A stretch of 64,000 nt of DNA from GCA-002050365 sp964237235 (GTDB lineage: Bacteria; Acidobacteriota; Blastocatellia; Pyrinomonadales; Pyrinomonadaceae): NCBI GenBank assembly GCA_964237235.1, contig CAXSGY010000014.1, positions 1 through 64,000 of the forward strand, read 5' to 3'. Below are positions 1 through 8,124 of this stretch, one piece after another; positions within the stretch are counted from its first letter, which is position 1, and the number at the start of each line of letters is the position of its first letter. The notes under the pieces are model-generated. The model made no database searches, had not been told where the DNA came from, and saw only the letters and a list, made by a program, of their open reading frames with translations. A program made the position numbers and the translations under genes.

Positions 1-1104
1 ATCGTGCGCGGCGGCGTTCCGCTGCCCTCGGTTCGCAATTATTTTATGCTCAGAGACGGCGTTGGCTACGTCGGCTTTACGGGCGGTTTTCAGGAAACCA
101 GCGCGGACGAACTCGACCAAGCGGTCGGCGATTTGAAAAAGCAGGGAATGAAATCCTTGATTCTCGATCTTCGGGGCAATCCGGGCGGATTGTTGCCGCA
201 GGCGATTGAAATCGTCAGCCGTTTCGTGCCGCGCGGAAATACGGTCGTGTCGGTCAAAGGTCGCTCGCGCTATGCAAAATCCGAAGATTTACGCGCCGTC
301 GGCAACAAAACCGAAGATTTGCCTCTCGTTGTGATGATCAACGGCAATTCGGCTTCGGCTTCGGAAATCGTCGCGGGCGCGATTCAGGATTATGACCGCG
401 GCGTGATCGTCGGCACGGACAGCTTCGGCAAAGGCTTGGTGCAAACCGTCTTTCCGCTGCCGCTCGGCACGGGTTTGACTTTGACGATTGCGAGATATTA
501 CACGCCGTTCGGACGCTCTTTGCAGCGCGATTATTCGAGCGGTTCGATTTACGATTATTACACGCATCACGGCGAAGAAGACGAAAACGGCAATCAGGTC
601 GAAACCGACGACAAACCGAAGCCGTCGGGCAGTCCCGTAAAAACGGCGAACGGCAGAATTTTATACGGCGGACGCGGCATCGAGCCGGACATCAAAGCCG
701 CGCCGCTCGCTTTTACGCAATTGCGTTTCCGCATCAACGAAGCCGCGTTTTTCTTCGTTCGTCAGCTTGTCGCCGGACAAATCAAAGGCTTCGAAAATTT
801 GCGGGTTGATAAACAGAATTTCAATTCGACCGTCGAGCCGAACGATTTGCAAATCAACGATAAAATGCTCGAAGCGTTTCGCGCTTTTCTCGGCAGAGAT
901 AAAGAGCTTGGCTTGACGGCGGATAACATCAACAGTCAACTCGATTTTACGAGAACGCGGCTGCGCGATGAACTCGCCACCGCCAATTATTCAAACGAAG
1001 CCGGTCAGCAGGTTCTGCTGGAAACCGATCCGCAAGTTCAAAAAGCGATTGAAGCCGTTCCCGAAGCGAAAAAACTTTCGGAAAATTTCGTCGCTAAAAA
1101 CTAA
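1..1104 (+). CDS. S41 C-terminal processing peptidase (CtpA-like), 5' partial
   Basis: The reading frame is open at the left edge, so this is the C-terminal part of a periplasmic or secreted S41 serine protease; the N-terminal signal and PDZ domain would lie outside the window. The visible part has the S41 core: substrate-binding loop LDLRGNPGG, then GNSASASEIVAG with the likely nucleophile Ser (coordinates 355-357) and FGKGLVQ with the general-base Lys 25 residues later, the spacing known for the Ser-Lys dyad of this family. A C-terminal extension of about 150 residues follows. It is a paralog of the S41 protease at 47761-49476: both share the YYTP(F/S)GR(S/L)xQRDYS block. Role inferred: processing or turnover of envelope proteins. 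A strong hairpin follows the stop. Confidence 0.9.
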   Translation: MVRGGVPLPSVRNYFMLRDGVGYVGFTGGFQETSADELDQAVGDLKKQGMKSLILDLRGNPGGLLPQAIEIVSRFVPRGNTVVSVKGRSRYAKSEDLRAVGNKTEDLPLVVMINGNSASASEIVAGAIQDYDRGVIVGTDSFGKGLVQTVFPLPLGTGLTLTIARYYTPFGRSLQRDYSSGSIYDYYTHHGEEDENGNQVETDDKPKPSGSPVKTANGRILYGGRGIEPDIKAAPLAFTQLRFRINEAAFFFVRQLVAGQIKGFENLRVDKQNFNSTVEPNDLQINDKMLEAFRAFLGRDKELGLTADNINSQLDFTRTRLRDELATANYSNEAGQQVLLETDPQVQKAIEAVPEAKKLSENFVAKN

Positions 1105-1121
1105 AAACTGAAATTCGAATT

Positions 1122-1176
1122 GAACAAGGCAAAATCCGGCAATGACGAATAAGCGGATTTTGCCTCGTTCGATTTT
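1122..1176 (+). terminator. Probable intrinsic terminator after the S41 gene
   Basis: A 17-bp stem (1122-1138 with 1154-1170, one G-U type mismatch) with a 15-nt loop, followed by GATTTTTAG. It lies 18 nt past the S41 stop and ahead of pfkA. The remaining 137 nt before pfkA show no gene; a promoter for pfkA is expected there but none is clear. Confidence 0.65.
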
Positions 1177-1313
1177 TAGACGAATTCTTTCGCCGTCGGA
1201 AAATTAACGGTCATTGGCTTTACACGCCGAAAATTTCCAAGCAAAATCATATTTCCGCAATTTTCGCGTTTGCGTAATCATTAAGGTAAAATGATTGCGG
1301 ACTCTTATTTTTT

Positions 1314-2411
1314 ATGTATAAACAGATTGGAATACTGACCGGCGGCGGCGATGCGCCCGGTCTCAACGCGGTAATTCGCGCAGCGGTGCGGACGGCGATT
1401 CGTGAGTTCGGAATGAAATGCGTCGGCATCGAAGACAGTTTTGAAGGCTTGATCGGCGATCAAAAACTGATGAAGCTGACGACCAAGGGCGTTGGCGGAA
1501 TTTTGCCGCGCGGCGGAACGATTCTCGGCACGCGAAATCGCGGCAGCTTCTGCAAGTGGGTTGAAGGAAAAATGGTTTTTCCCGGCGATGTCATCGCGCA
1601 GGCTATCGAGAATATGAAAAAGCTCGAAATCGAAGCTCTGGTCGTCATCGGCGGCGACGGAACTTTGGCGATTGCCGAGCAATTTCATCTGCGCGGCATT
1701 CCGGTCATCGGCGTGCCGAAAACGATTGACAACGATTTAGCCGCGACCGAATTGACGTTCGGATTTATGACGGCGATTGACATTGCGACCGAAGCCCTCG
1801 ACCGCCTGCACACGACCGCCGCGTCGCACGACCGTGTGATGGTTCTCGAAGTAATGGGGCGACACACCGGCTGGATTGCCCTGCACGCCGGATTAGCCGG
1901 CAGCGCGGACGTGATTCTGGTTCCCGAAATTCCTTTTTCGTATGATTCGATGATGCAAAAAATCGAAGCCCGCGAAAAAAGCGGCTCGCGTTTTACCAAT
2001 ATCGTCGTTGCCGAAGGCGCGATTGAGGTCGGAAAATCAGTGATTTATCAGGACTGCGGCGATACGGAAAACGCGCCGCGTCTCGGCGGAATCGGCGAAG
2101 CGGTCAGACATCAGGTCGAAAAAATAACCGGCAAAGAATCGCGCTGCGTCGTTCTCGGACATTTGCAGCGCGGCGGCAGCCCGAACGCTTTTGACCGAAT
2201 GCTCGGAACAAACTTCGGCGCGTGCGCCGTCCGCGCGCTCGCCAACGGGCAAACCGGAAAAATGGTCGCGCTGCAAGCCGGAACGGTCGTCAACGTGCCG
2301 CTGTCGGATGCCATTGCCAATCCGAAAAACGTGCCGGTGGACGGGCAATTAGTCAGAACCGCGCGCGACATCGGCATCTCGTTCGCCGCGCCGATGGAAG
2401 GGAAGTTGTGA
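1314..2411 (+). CDS. pfkA: 6-phosphofructokinase (group III-like)
   Basis: Phosphorylates fructose 6-phosphate in glycolysis; cytoplasmic. 365 residues, longer than the roughly 320 of E. coli PfkA. Phosphate-donor loop GGGDAPGLN at residues 10-18, GGDGT at 113-117 and the catalytic PKTIDND at 135-141 with the acid-base Asp. The position equivalent to E. coli Gly104 is Gly (typical of ATP enzymes), while the Gly124 equivalent is Lys (seen in PPi-dependent and group III mixed-substrate enzymes). Donor preference, ATP or PPi, therefore cannot be called from sequence alone. ATG start with no clear Shine-Dalgarno. A hairpin repeat separates it from greA. Confidence 0.93.
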   Translation: MYKQIGILTGGGDAPGLNAVIRAAVRTAIREFGMKCVGIEDSFEGLIGDQKLMKLTTKGVGGILPRGGTILGTRNRGSFCKWVEGKMVFPGDVIAQAIENMKKLEIEALVVIGGDGTLAIAEQFHLRGIPVIGVPKTIDNDLAATELTFGFMTAIDIATEALDRLHTTAASHDRVMVLEVMGRHTGWIALHAGLAGSADVILVPEIPFSYDSMMQKIEAREKSGSRFTNIVVAEGAIEVGKSVIYQDCGDTENAPRLGGIGEAVRHQVEKITGKESRCVVLGHLQRGGSPNAFDRMLGTNFGACAVRALANGQTGKMVALQAGTVVNVPLSDAIANPKNVPVDGQLVRTARDIGISFAAPMEGKL

Positions 2412-2418
2412 TACGGTG

Positions 2419-2486
2419 CCAGGTTTCAGGTTTCAGGTTCAAAGTAACAATAATCTTGAACCTGAAACCTGAAACCTGAAACCTGG
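2419..2486. repeat. Hairpin repeat A, heptad arms
   Basis: Inverted repeat in the pfkA-greA gap. Left arm 2419-2442 and right arm 2456-2486 are built from the heptad GAAACCT and its complement. The right arm has one heptad more than the left, which suggests copy-number slippage. It ends 12 nt before the greA start codon, taking up most of the leader. No U-tract follows, so it is not an ordinary terminator. Confidence 0.85.
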
Positions 2487-2498
2487 AATCCGAGATTT

Positions 2499-2966
2499 AT
2501 GGACGAAATCAGAAAAAAAATACAGGCGGAATTAGCCGAACTCGAAAACGAGTTGCGCTTTAAATTGCCGAAGGAAATTCAAAAGGCGCGCGAGTTCGGC
2601 GATTTGAAGGAAAATGCCGAATACAAAGCGGCAATGGAACGTCAGAAAATGGTGATGGCGCGGGTTGTGCAGCTCAGCGAGCGTCTGAGCGAAGTCGAAT
2701 CAATAGATTTATCGAAAATCCCGACCGACCGCATTGCCTACGGCTCAACCGTCGTTTTATACGATTTGGACAGCGAAGACGACATTACTTATCGTCTCGT
2801 TTCGTCGGAAGAAAGCGCGCCGGAAAACGGTTTGATTTCGACCGTTTCGCCAATCGGACAATCTTTGATGGGCAAAGAAGAAGGCGACGAAGTAAAAGTC
2901 AAAACCCCGAAAGGCTGGCGCAGTTTCGAGGTTAAAAAGTTAAAAACGATTCACGAGCAAGAATGA
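2499..2966 (+). CDS. greA: Transcription elongation factor GreA
   Basis: Rescues backtracked RNA polymerase by stimulating cleavage of the nascent RNA 3' end. 155 residues, the normal length. The N-terminal half is an antiparallel coiled coil with the conserved tip GDLKENAEYKAA (about residues 34-45) whose acidic Asp and Glu enter the polymerase secondary channel. The C-terminal half is the FKBP-like domain with the typical SPIGQSLMGKEEGDEV block. It follows pfkA in the same direction, separated by hairpin repeat A, and a second hairpin repeat (B) lies between it and the next gene. Confidence 0.95.
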   Translation: MDEIRKKIQAELAELENELRFKLPKEIQKAREFGDLKENAEYKAAMERQKMVMARVVQLSERLSEVESIDLSKIPTDRIAYGSTVVLYDLDSEDDITYRLVSSEESAPENGLISTVSPIGQSLMGKEEGDEVKVKTPKGWRSFEVKKLKTIHEQE

Positions 2967-2975
2967 GTTTGCGAA

Positions 2976-3064
2976 AAGTTACAGAAAGTTGCAGTGTTAC
3001 AGAGTTTTCAAATCTTTCACAACTTTCCGCAACTTTCCGTAACTTCCTGTAACTTCCTGTAACT
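2976..3064. repeat. Hairpin repeat B, 11-nt units
   Basis: Imperfect inverted repeat filling the gap after greA. The right part holds about five tandem copies of an 11-nt unit (AACTTCCTGTA and variants with TTTCCG); the left part (2976-3003) holds about three complementary, degenerate copies. It ends 6 nt before the next start codon. Confidence 0.75.
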
Positions 3065-3070
3065 ACTAAA

Positions 3071-3706
3071 ATGTTTGGAGCAAGTATCGGACGCGGCGCG
3101 ATGCGGATCATCAATGCGATGGTGCGCTGGCTCGCGTTCGGCGGAATCAATCCGAATATTTTGACAATCGTCGGCGTAACGATTAACGTCGGCTGCGGCG
3201 TATTGTTCGGTTTCGGCGCGTTCTTTTGGGCGGGCATCGTTTTAATCGTCGCTAATTTATTCGATATGCTCGACGGCAACGTCGCCCGACTGTCCGGCAG
3301 AGTTACGCGCTTCGGCGGATTTCTCGATTCGTCGCTCGACCGTCTTTCGGATATGGTTTCGTTTCTCGGCATTATCATTTTTTACGCCAGCAATACGCCC
3401 GAACATTCGCTTTCAAATGTCGCGCTCGCCGGCACCGGAATGATCGGCTCGGTGATGGTCAGCTACACGACGGCGCGTTCCGAAAGCTTCGGTGTCAAGG
3501 CGAACGTCGGATTTTTGCAGCGTCCCGAACGAATCGTTTTATTGATTATCGGCGCGCTTTCGACCGTGCCGAATGCGACATCGTTTTTCGCCAACCGAAT
3601 GCCGCAGGTGCTTTGGGTTCTGGCAATCGGCTCGCTCTGGACGTTTATTCACCGGATGTTTTTTATCTGGAAGGAAATTCGCCGCACCGAAGCGGCGCAG
3701 GGCTAA
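3071..3706 (+). CDS. CDP-alcohol phosphatidyltransferase family membrane protein
   Basis: Transfers a phosphatidyl (or substituted phosphate) group from a CDP-alcohol to an acceptor alcohol during phospholipid synthesis; inner membrane. 211 residues with about five or six hydrophobic segments. The family signature D-x2-D-G-x2-A-R-x8-G-x3-D-x3-D is complete, beginning with DMLDGNVAR and ending with FLDSSLDRLSD (about residues 64-93); the Asp residues bind the metal and substrate. Which lipid it makes (phosphatidylglycerol phosphate, inositol phosphate or other) is not readable. The short N-terminus before NPNILT resembles the inositol-phosphate-type enzymes, but this is weak evidence. Confidence 0.88.
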   Translation: MFGASIGRGAMRIINAMVRWLAFGGINPNILTIVGVTINVGCGVLFGFGAFFWAGIVLIVANLFDMLDGNVARLSGRVTRFGGFLDSSLDRLSDMVSFLGIIIFYASNTPEHSLSNVALAGTGMIGSVMVSYTTARSESFGVKANVGFLQRPERIVLLIIGALSTVPNATSFFANRMPQVLWVLAIGSLWTFIHRMFFIWKEIRRTEAAQG

Positions 3707-3753
3707 ATAATTTGACGTTGAACAAATTTCATAAAAAATTCGTCAGTTAATTT

Positions 3754-4194
3754 ATGGAATGGCTTGCGGACATCCGGCAGTTTATTCTGCAATTTTGGGA
3801 ATCGCTGACCTGGAGCAGAATCGGCATCGGACTGCTTTTCACTGTGGTAACGGTTACCGCCAGCTACGGAATAATCGTCATCGGAATGATTAAAATTCCC
3901 GCCGATTATTTCAGCTCGACCTATGTCAAAGAGATAAATAACGACAAGCATTTCTCTTTGCGCTGGGCGGCGTTTATTATTAAAAACGTTATCGGATTTA
4001 TTTTGATAATCGCCGGCATAATTATGATTTTCACGCCCGGTCCCGGCGTTCCGACGATTCTCTTGGGATTGATTATGATGGATATTCCGGGAAAACGTCC
4101 GCTCGAAGCGAAATTGATTCAACGCCCGATGGTTTTATCGGCAGTCAACGAACTGCGCGCCAAATATAAACGACCGCCGCTCATTATGGATTAA
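3754..4194 (+). CDS. PGPGW-type small transmembrane protein
   Basis: 146 residues with two long hydrophobic segments (about residues 22-45 and 75-100). The second ends in FTPGPGVPTILLGL, the hallmark of the putative transmembrane (PGPGW) family, although the W is V here, followed by a basic tail with KYKRPPL. Function is not known for the family. It lies 47 nt after the phosphatidyltransferase and 4 nt before the next gene, so it is probably cotranscribed; a role at the membrane is inferred. Confidence 0.7.
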   Translation: MEWLADIRQFILQFWESLTWSRIGIGLLFTVVTVTASYGIIVIGMIKIPADYFSSTYVKEINNDKHFSLRWAAFIIKNVIGFILIIAGIIMIFTPGPGVPTILLGLIMMDIPGKRPLEAKLIQRPMVLSAVNELRAKYKRPPLIMD

Positions 4195-4198
4195 AAGA

Positions 4199-4489
4199 AT
4201 GGGATTATTCGATATTTTTAAGACGAAAAAAAAGGTTAATAACGAGTTTGAACGACGACAATTTTTGGAGAAAAACGGCAGAATCACCGACGGCACCATC
4301 GTCGAAAGCGAAACGAACGCGAACGGCGAAGAATTCGTTTTTTATTATTACAACATTCAAGGCGTTGATTTCGAGTCAACGGAAATTTTGACCGAAAAGC
4401 AGCGCGAGAATCCTTTGAAATACACGCCCGGCGCGAAAGTAGGTGTCAGATTCGATCCGAAAAATCACGGAAATTCGATGCTTGTTTAA
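4199..4489 (+). CDS. Small soluble protein, DUF3592-like
   Basis: 96 residues, no signal peptide. A basic N-terminus (KTKKK) is followed by a beta-rich body with GRITDGTIVESE and the closing VGVRFDPKNHGNSML, which resembles the DUF3592 fold (a beta-barrel with a final 'YDPxNP'-like strand). Only 4 nt separate it from the upstream membrane protein, so translation is probably coupled. Function unknown. Confidence 0.6.
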   Translation: MGLFDIFKTKKKVNNEFERRQFLEKNGRITDGTIVESETNANGEEFVFYYYNIQGVDFESTEILTEKQRENPLKYTPGAKVGVRFDPKNHGNSMLV

Positions 4490-4490
4490 G

Positions 4491-4552
4491 AGTGGTAAGT
4501 GGTGAGTGGTAATTTTTCTAATGCTGCCATTTACCACTTACCACTTATCACT
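4491..4552. repeat. Hairpin repeat C, heptad arms
   Basis: Arms 4491-4512 and 4531-4552 (22 nt each, two mismatches) are tandem copies of AGTGGTA and its complement. The element starts one base after the preceding stop codon and ends 7 nt before the accC ATG, so it makes up nearly the whole intergenic region. Confidence 0.85.
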
Positions 4553-4559
4553 AACAAAA

Positions 4560-6068
4560 ATGTTCAAAAAAATTCTCATCGCCAATCGCGGCGAAATCGC
4601 TTGCCGAATCATTCGCGCCTGCCGCGATATGAATATCAAAAGCGTCGCCGTTTATTCGGAAGCCGACCGCGACGCGCTGCACGTCAGAATGGCGGACGAA
4701 GCATATTTTATCGGCGCGCCGCCGTCTTCGGAAAGCTATCTGCGCGGCGAAAAAATTATTGCGGTCGCCAAACAGGCGGGCGCGGAAGCGATTCATCCGG
4801 GTTACGGATTTTTGTCGGAAAACGCCGGTTTTGTCAGACAGGTGACGAAGGAAAAAATTACATTTATCGGACCGTCGCCCGAAGCGATGGACGCGATGGG
4901 CGGGAAAATCGAAGCCAGAAAAATCGCTATAGACGCAGGCGTGCCGGTCGTGCCGGGAACGACCGAACCGCTCGAATCTTTTGAAGAAGCGCAAAAAATC
5001 GGCGTGCAGGTCGGCTATCCGATTATGCTCAAAGCGGCGGCGGGCGGCGGCGGCAAGGGAATGCGCTTTGTCAACGGCGCGGATGATTTGAAATCGGCTT
5101 ACGAAACGGCGCGCAGCGAAGCTCTCGGCTCGTTCGGCAACGACGAAGTTTACATCGAAAAAGCCGTCGTCCGCCCGCGTCATATCGAGATTCAAGTGTT
5201 CAGCGATAAACACGGCAATTACGTTCATCTGGGCGAGCGCGAATGTTCGATTCAACGCCGTCATCAAAAAGTCGTCGAAGAATGTCCGTCGCCGATCAAT
5301 TCGCCGGAACTCCGTCAAAAAATGGGCGAAGCGGCGTTAAAAGTCGCCCGCGCAGTTAATTATGTCGGCGCGGGAACGGTGGAGTTTTTAGTGTCGGACG
5401 AAACGCGCGAATTTTATTTTCTGGAAATGAACACGCGCCTGCAAGTCGAGCATCCGGTCACGGAATTGGTCACGGGAATTGATCTCGTGCGCGAGCAAAT
5501 TCTAATCGCTTTCGGCGAAAAATTATCTTTTTCGCAAGCGGAAATAAAGTGGGAAACGCACGCGATTGAATGCCGCGTTTACGCCGAAGACCCGGAAAAT
5601 AATTTTCTGCCTTCGCCGGGAAAAATTACGCGTCTCAGAGTTCCGCAGGGCAACGGCGTGCGCGACGACGGCGGCGTTTACGAAGGCGCGGAAGTTTCGA
5701 TTTACTACGACCCAATGATTTCCAAACTCGCCGTTTACGGCAGAAATCGCCTTGAGGCGATTGACCGTTTGCGCCGCGCTCTGCGTGAATACGAAGTCGG
5801 CGGAATCAAAACGACGATTCCGTTTTTTCGGCAAATCGTTGAAGACGAAGAATTTATCTCCGGCAATCTCGACACGGGTTTTATCAGCCGTTTTAACGAG
5901 CGCAAAAAATCAAAGGAAATTGACGAAACGACGCGCGATTTAGCGATAATCGCGGCGGCTCTGGCAAATCGCGGAGCAAATAAATCAAACGCCGCCGATT
6001 CGCCAAAACATATCGAAAGCCATTGGGCGATGTCGGGCAGAGCGGCGGCGCACAGAAACAGAATTTAG
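4560..6068 (+). CDS. accC: Biotin carboxylase subunit of acetyl/acyl-CoA carboxylase
   Basis: ATP-dependent carboxylation of biotin carried on BCCP, the first half-reaction of malonyl-CoA synthesis. The start MFKKILIANRGEIA matches the family; an in-frame upstream ATG at 4506 lies inside repeat C and is rejected. The ATP-grasp lid GGGGKGMR is near residues 162-169, with the catalytic block FLEMNTRLQVEHPVTE near 285-300. At 502 residues it is about 50 longer than E. coli AccC: a tail with ALANRGANKSN and SHWAMSGR follows the normal end, as in acyl-CoA carboxylase subunits of some phyla. No BCCP or carboxyltransferase gene is adjacent. Leader occupied by hairpin repeat C. Confidence 0.93.
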   Translation: MFKKILIANRGEIACRIIRACRDMNIKSVAVYSEADRDALHVRMADEAYFIGAPPSSESYLRGEKIIAVAKQAGAEAIHPGYGFLSENAGFVRQVTKEKITFIGPSPEAMDAMGGKIEARKIAIDAGVPVVPGTTEPLESFEEAQKIGVQVGYPIMLKAAAGGGGKGMRFVNGADDLKSAYETARSEALGSFGNDEVYIEKAVVRPRHIEIQVFSDKHGNYVHLGERECSIQRRHQKVVEECPSPINSPELRQKMGEAALKVARAVNYVGAGTVEFLVSDETREFYFLEMNTRLQVEHPVTELVTGIDLVREQILIAFGEKLSFSQAEIKWETHAIECRVYAEDPENNFLPSPGKITRLRVPQGNGVRDDGGVYEGAEVSIYYDPMISKLAVYGRNRLEAIDRLRRALREYEVGGIKTTIPFFRQIVEDEEFISGNLDTGFISRFNERKKSKEIDETTRDLAIIAAALANRGANKSNAADSPKHIESHWAMSGRAAAHRNRI

Positions 6069-6088
6069 ATTGAAAATCTTTAAAAATT

Positions 6089-6298
6089 ATGGAAGAGTTT
6101 TTGAAACAAATGATGGGAAAAAAGATTGATATTGCCTGCGGAACAAGCTCGATTGTGCGCGGCGATGTCGTGGATGTAAAAAACGGAATTCTTTACCTGC
6201 GCGATGAACACGAGCGCGTCGCCTACGTCGCCGTTGAGCGGATTGCGATTGTGTGGGAAGTGAATGAAAACCACAACCGTCCGGGCTTTCTTGGCTGA
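6089..6298 (+). CDS. Small Sm-like / MM0924-type protein
   Basis: 69 residues, 20 nt after accC and probably cotranscribed. The pattern MGKKIDIACGTSSIVRGDV, VKNGILYLRDE and VAVERIAIVWE looks like a short Sm-like beta barrel and recalls small proteins annotated MM0924 family; this is from memory and unverified. No signal peptide or membrane segment. Function unknown. Confidence 0.6.
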   Translation: MEEFLKQMMGKKIDIACGTSSIVRGDVVDVKNGILYLRDEHERVAYVAVERIAIVWEVNENHNRPGFLG

Positions 6299-6335
6299 TT
6301 TTCATTCTAGTTCATCGGAAAAAACTAGAGGATTT

Positions 6336-6405
6336 CTAGCCGCGAATAACACGAATAAGATTTACAAACAAATGATTTGTGTTTATTCGTGTTATTCGTG
6401 GCTAG
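6336..6405. repeat. Hairpin repeat D, CACGAATAA units, between convergent genes
   Basis: Long inverted repeat: left arm from CTAGCCGCGAATAACACGAA at 6336, right arm ending with its complement at 6405. The arms carry tandem 9-nt units (CACGAATAA). It sits between the stops of two convergent genes and shares its unit with repeats H (22.9 kb) and J (47.6 kb). Confidence 0.88.
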
Positions 6406-6455
6406 CTTTTCTAAAAAATGCAGTTTCGCGCCGTCATTTAAGCAATTATGCAGAA

Positions 6456-7100
6456 TTATTTTTGAACGTATGGCGTGGAAAGCTGGCGAAATCCGACGAT
6501 GCGTTTCTCCCAATAGCCTTCAAATTTTGAATAGGTAATGCCTTTGCTCGAAGAAGCCTGATAAAATCCTTCCGCATCGGCGACGATGCCGATGTGTCCG
6601 AGCCGGTTAAAAAATACGAGCGTGCCGAATTTAAAGCGGTCATCGCCTTCGACCGGCGCGGAATTTTCCCACAAAGTTTTCGCGCTCGAACGCTCGAAAT
6701 AAAATCCGGCATCGTTAAAAACGCTCCAGACAAATCCCGAACAATCATACGAATTCGGTCCGGTCGAACCGTAGCGATACGGAATGCCAATTTTCGATTG
6801 AATTGAGGAAAGAAGTTTCTGACTAAAGCCGGACGTATAAAAATTTTTGTTGAAAGTGGCGTTGATGGGCGCGTTGAGCGGTTGCGTTGAGCCGGTTTTT
6901 TTGACGAGCGACGGCGCGGGTTGAACGATAATCGGAGTGGTTAGCGTCGGTCTTTTGTAAACTTGCGCGGGCGGCGGGTTAATCGGTTGCGATTCGCTCG
7001 TTTGACTCGCAACGACGCGCGGACGTTGTTGCGAAAAAGCGGCGGCGGAACAAATAAAGACTAATAAAACGCCCAGACACAGCGACTTACAAAAATTCAT
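6456..7100 (-). CDS. Secreted NlpC/P60 (C40) cell-wall peptidase
   Basis: Cleaves peptide stems of peptidoglycan; exported. 214 residues: signal peptide at 1-23 (ending SAAAFSQ), a Pro-rich linker, and a C-terminal NlpC/P60 domain from about residue 95. Catalytic Cys in NSYDCSGFVWS, His in RLGHIGIVAD; the third polar residue, usually His, appears as Gln in FYQASSSKGI, a substitution seen in the family. A Shine-Dalgarno (CTGGAG) precedes the ATG. It converges with the accC operon across hairpin repeat D. Confidence 0.87.
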   Translation of the reverse strand: MNFCKSLCLGVLLVFICSAAAFSQQRPRVVASQTSESQPINPPPAQVYKRPTLTTPIIVQPAPSLVKKTGSTQPLNAPINATFNKNFYTSGFSQKLLSSIQSKIGIPYRYGSTGPNSYDCSGFVWSVFNDAGFYFERSSAKTLWENSAPVEGDDRFKFGTLVFFNRLGHIGIVADAEGFYQASSSKGITYSKFEGYWEKRIVGFRQLSTPYVQK

Positions 7101-7701
7101 CGGCAGAACTCCAGATTTTAAATTTTTAAAAAGGAAAGTTTTTCGGAAGAAAACGAAACTGAAAAATTTCGCCTTCTAATTTAAAAAATAATCAAAACAG
7201 CAATTGTTCCAAAATCCTCTTAAGGAAGATTTTCGGCAAAAATATTAAATTGTCGGATTATTGTTTTAATGAACTTTTTTAAGTTTACAGATTTGAGAAA
7301 AAATTGCAAATCGGAAATGATTTTTGCTGCAAGAGACGTTTTTGAATTGAAAAAACAAATTACGGTTTGAATTTCAGATCGAATGATTTTCAGATGTTTT
7401 ACTTCGGCACAAGGGAAAGGTGAAAGGTGATAAATGCTGTATCACTTATTCCTTATCATTTCGCACCTATTACGAATTTTGTCTTGAATTGATGTATGAA
7501 CAGTTATCGAAAAGCGATAAATCAAAAGGCGGCTTGTTTTTCCTTAACAAGCCGCCTCGCCGAACTCTTCTCCGTTTCCCGCCGCGTTCCTTAAGTTGTC
7601 TTATTTACTTAAGAAAATGTTTAATCCGGTTAAACTTTCAGAAAAAAACAGCGTCGTGGAAATTATGAATTATTAAGCAAAAATCGAAAATTTTCGATGA
7701 T
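7101..7701. other. 600-nt intergenic region without a convincing gene
   Basis: AT-rich spacer between two - strand genes. An 82-codon + strand frame crosses it, but it runs through a hairpin terminator and has no familiar composition, so it is not called. The region holds a degenerate hairpin repeat (E, 7418-7468, units like AAAGGTGA), the terminator at 7527-7557, and presumably the promoter of the NlpC/P60 gene just upstream of 7100. Confidence 0.6.
7527..7557 (-). terminator. Intrinsic terminator for the Fe-S protein gene
   Basis: Perfect 12-bp GC-rich stem (7527-7538 with 7546-7557) and a 7-nt loop. Read on the - strand it is followed by TTTTGATTT and lies about 145 nt past the stop of the IscA/ErpA-type gene. 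Confidence 0.75.
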
Positions 7702-8058
7702 TTATGCCGAAAACGAAGTGCCGCAGCCGCAGCCGCCGGTCGCATTCGGATTTTCAAACGTAAAGCCCGAACCCATCATATTAGACGTATAATCAACTGT
7801 AATGCCGTTCAGATATTGCGCGCTGAACATATCAACAAAAAGTTTTACGCCGTCTTTATCGAGAATAAAATCGCCGTTTCTGGATTCTTCTTCGATATTC
7901 AAGCTGTATTGAAAACCGCTGCAACCGCCCGGCACGACACGGACGCGAAGACCTGCGGTTTCCGGCAAATCTTCCTCGTTCGCCAAAAATCCTTTAATTT
8001 CATTAATCGCCGACGGCGTAACGTTCATCTCGACGGTCGGTGCTGCAACTGCTGCCAT
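7702..8058 (-). CDS. erpA: IscA/ErpA-type iron-sulfur cluster insertion protein
   Basis: A-type carrier that delivers Fe-S clusters to apo-proteins; cytoplasmic. 118 residues of the HesB/IscA family. The three conserved cysteines are in GGCSGFQY (about residue 46) and the C-terminal GGCGCGTSF. A good Shine-Dalgarno (AAGGAG) precedes the ATG. Downstream of mrp on the same strand; Mrp is also an Fe-S cluster carrier, so the pair makes a small Fe-S assembly group. The exact member (ErpA, IscA, SufA) is uncertain, so the symbol is tentative. Confidence 0.85.
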   Translation of the reverse strand: MAAVAAPTVEMNVTPSAINEIKGFLANEEDLPETAGLRVRVVPGGCSGFQYSLNIEEESRNGDFILDKDGVKLFVDMFSAQYLNGITVDYTSNMMGSGFTFENPNATGGCGCGTSFSA

Positions 8059-8124
8059 TTTTTATAAATCTCCTTCAAAAATTTCAAAGGATTCTGATTT
8101 TGAATCCTTACTTTAATGTCAATT

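Noticed and set aside
2222..2479. 85-codon + strand frame overlapping the end of pfkA
   Set aside because: Its tail is translated from hairpin repeat A and its body is an out-of-frame copy of pfkA.
2976..3064. Tandem 11-nt repeats considered as a CRISPR array
   Set aside because: Units are contiguous, without unique spacers of constant length, and form an inverted repeat; no cas genes.
4551..5318. 255-codon - strand frame opposite accC
   Set aside because: Lies wholly over conserved accC codons; Arg/Phe-rich composition typical of an antisense shadow in this codon usage.
7420..7668. 82-codon + strand frame in the 7.1-7.7 kb gap
   Set aside because: Runs through a hairpin repeat and a perfect terminator stem and has no family-like composition.
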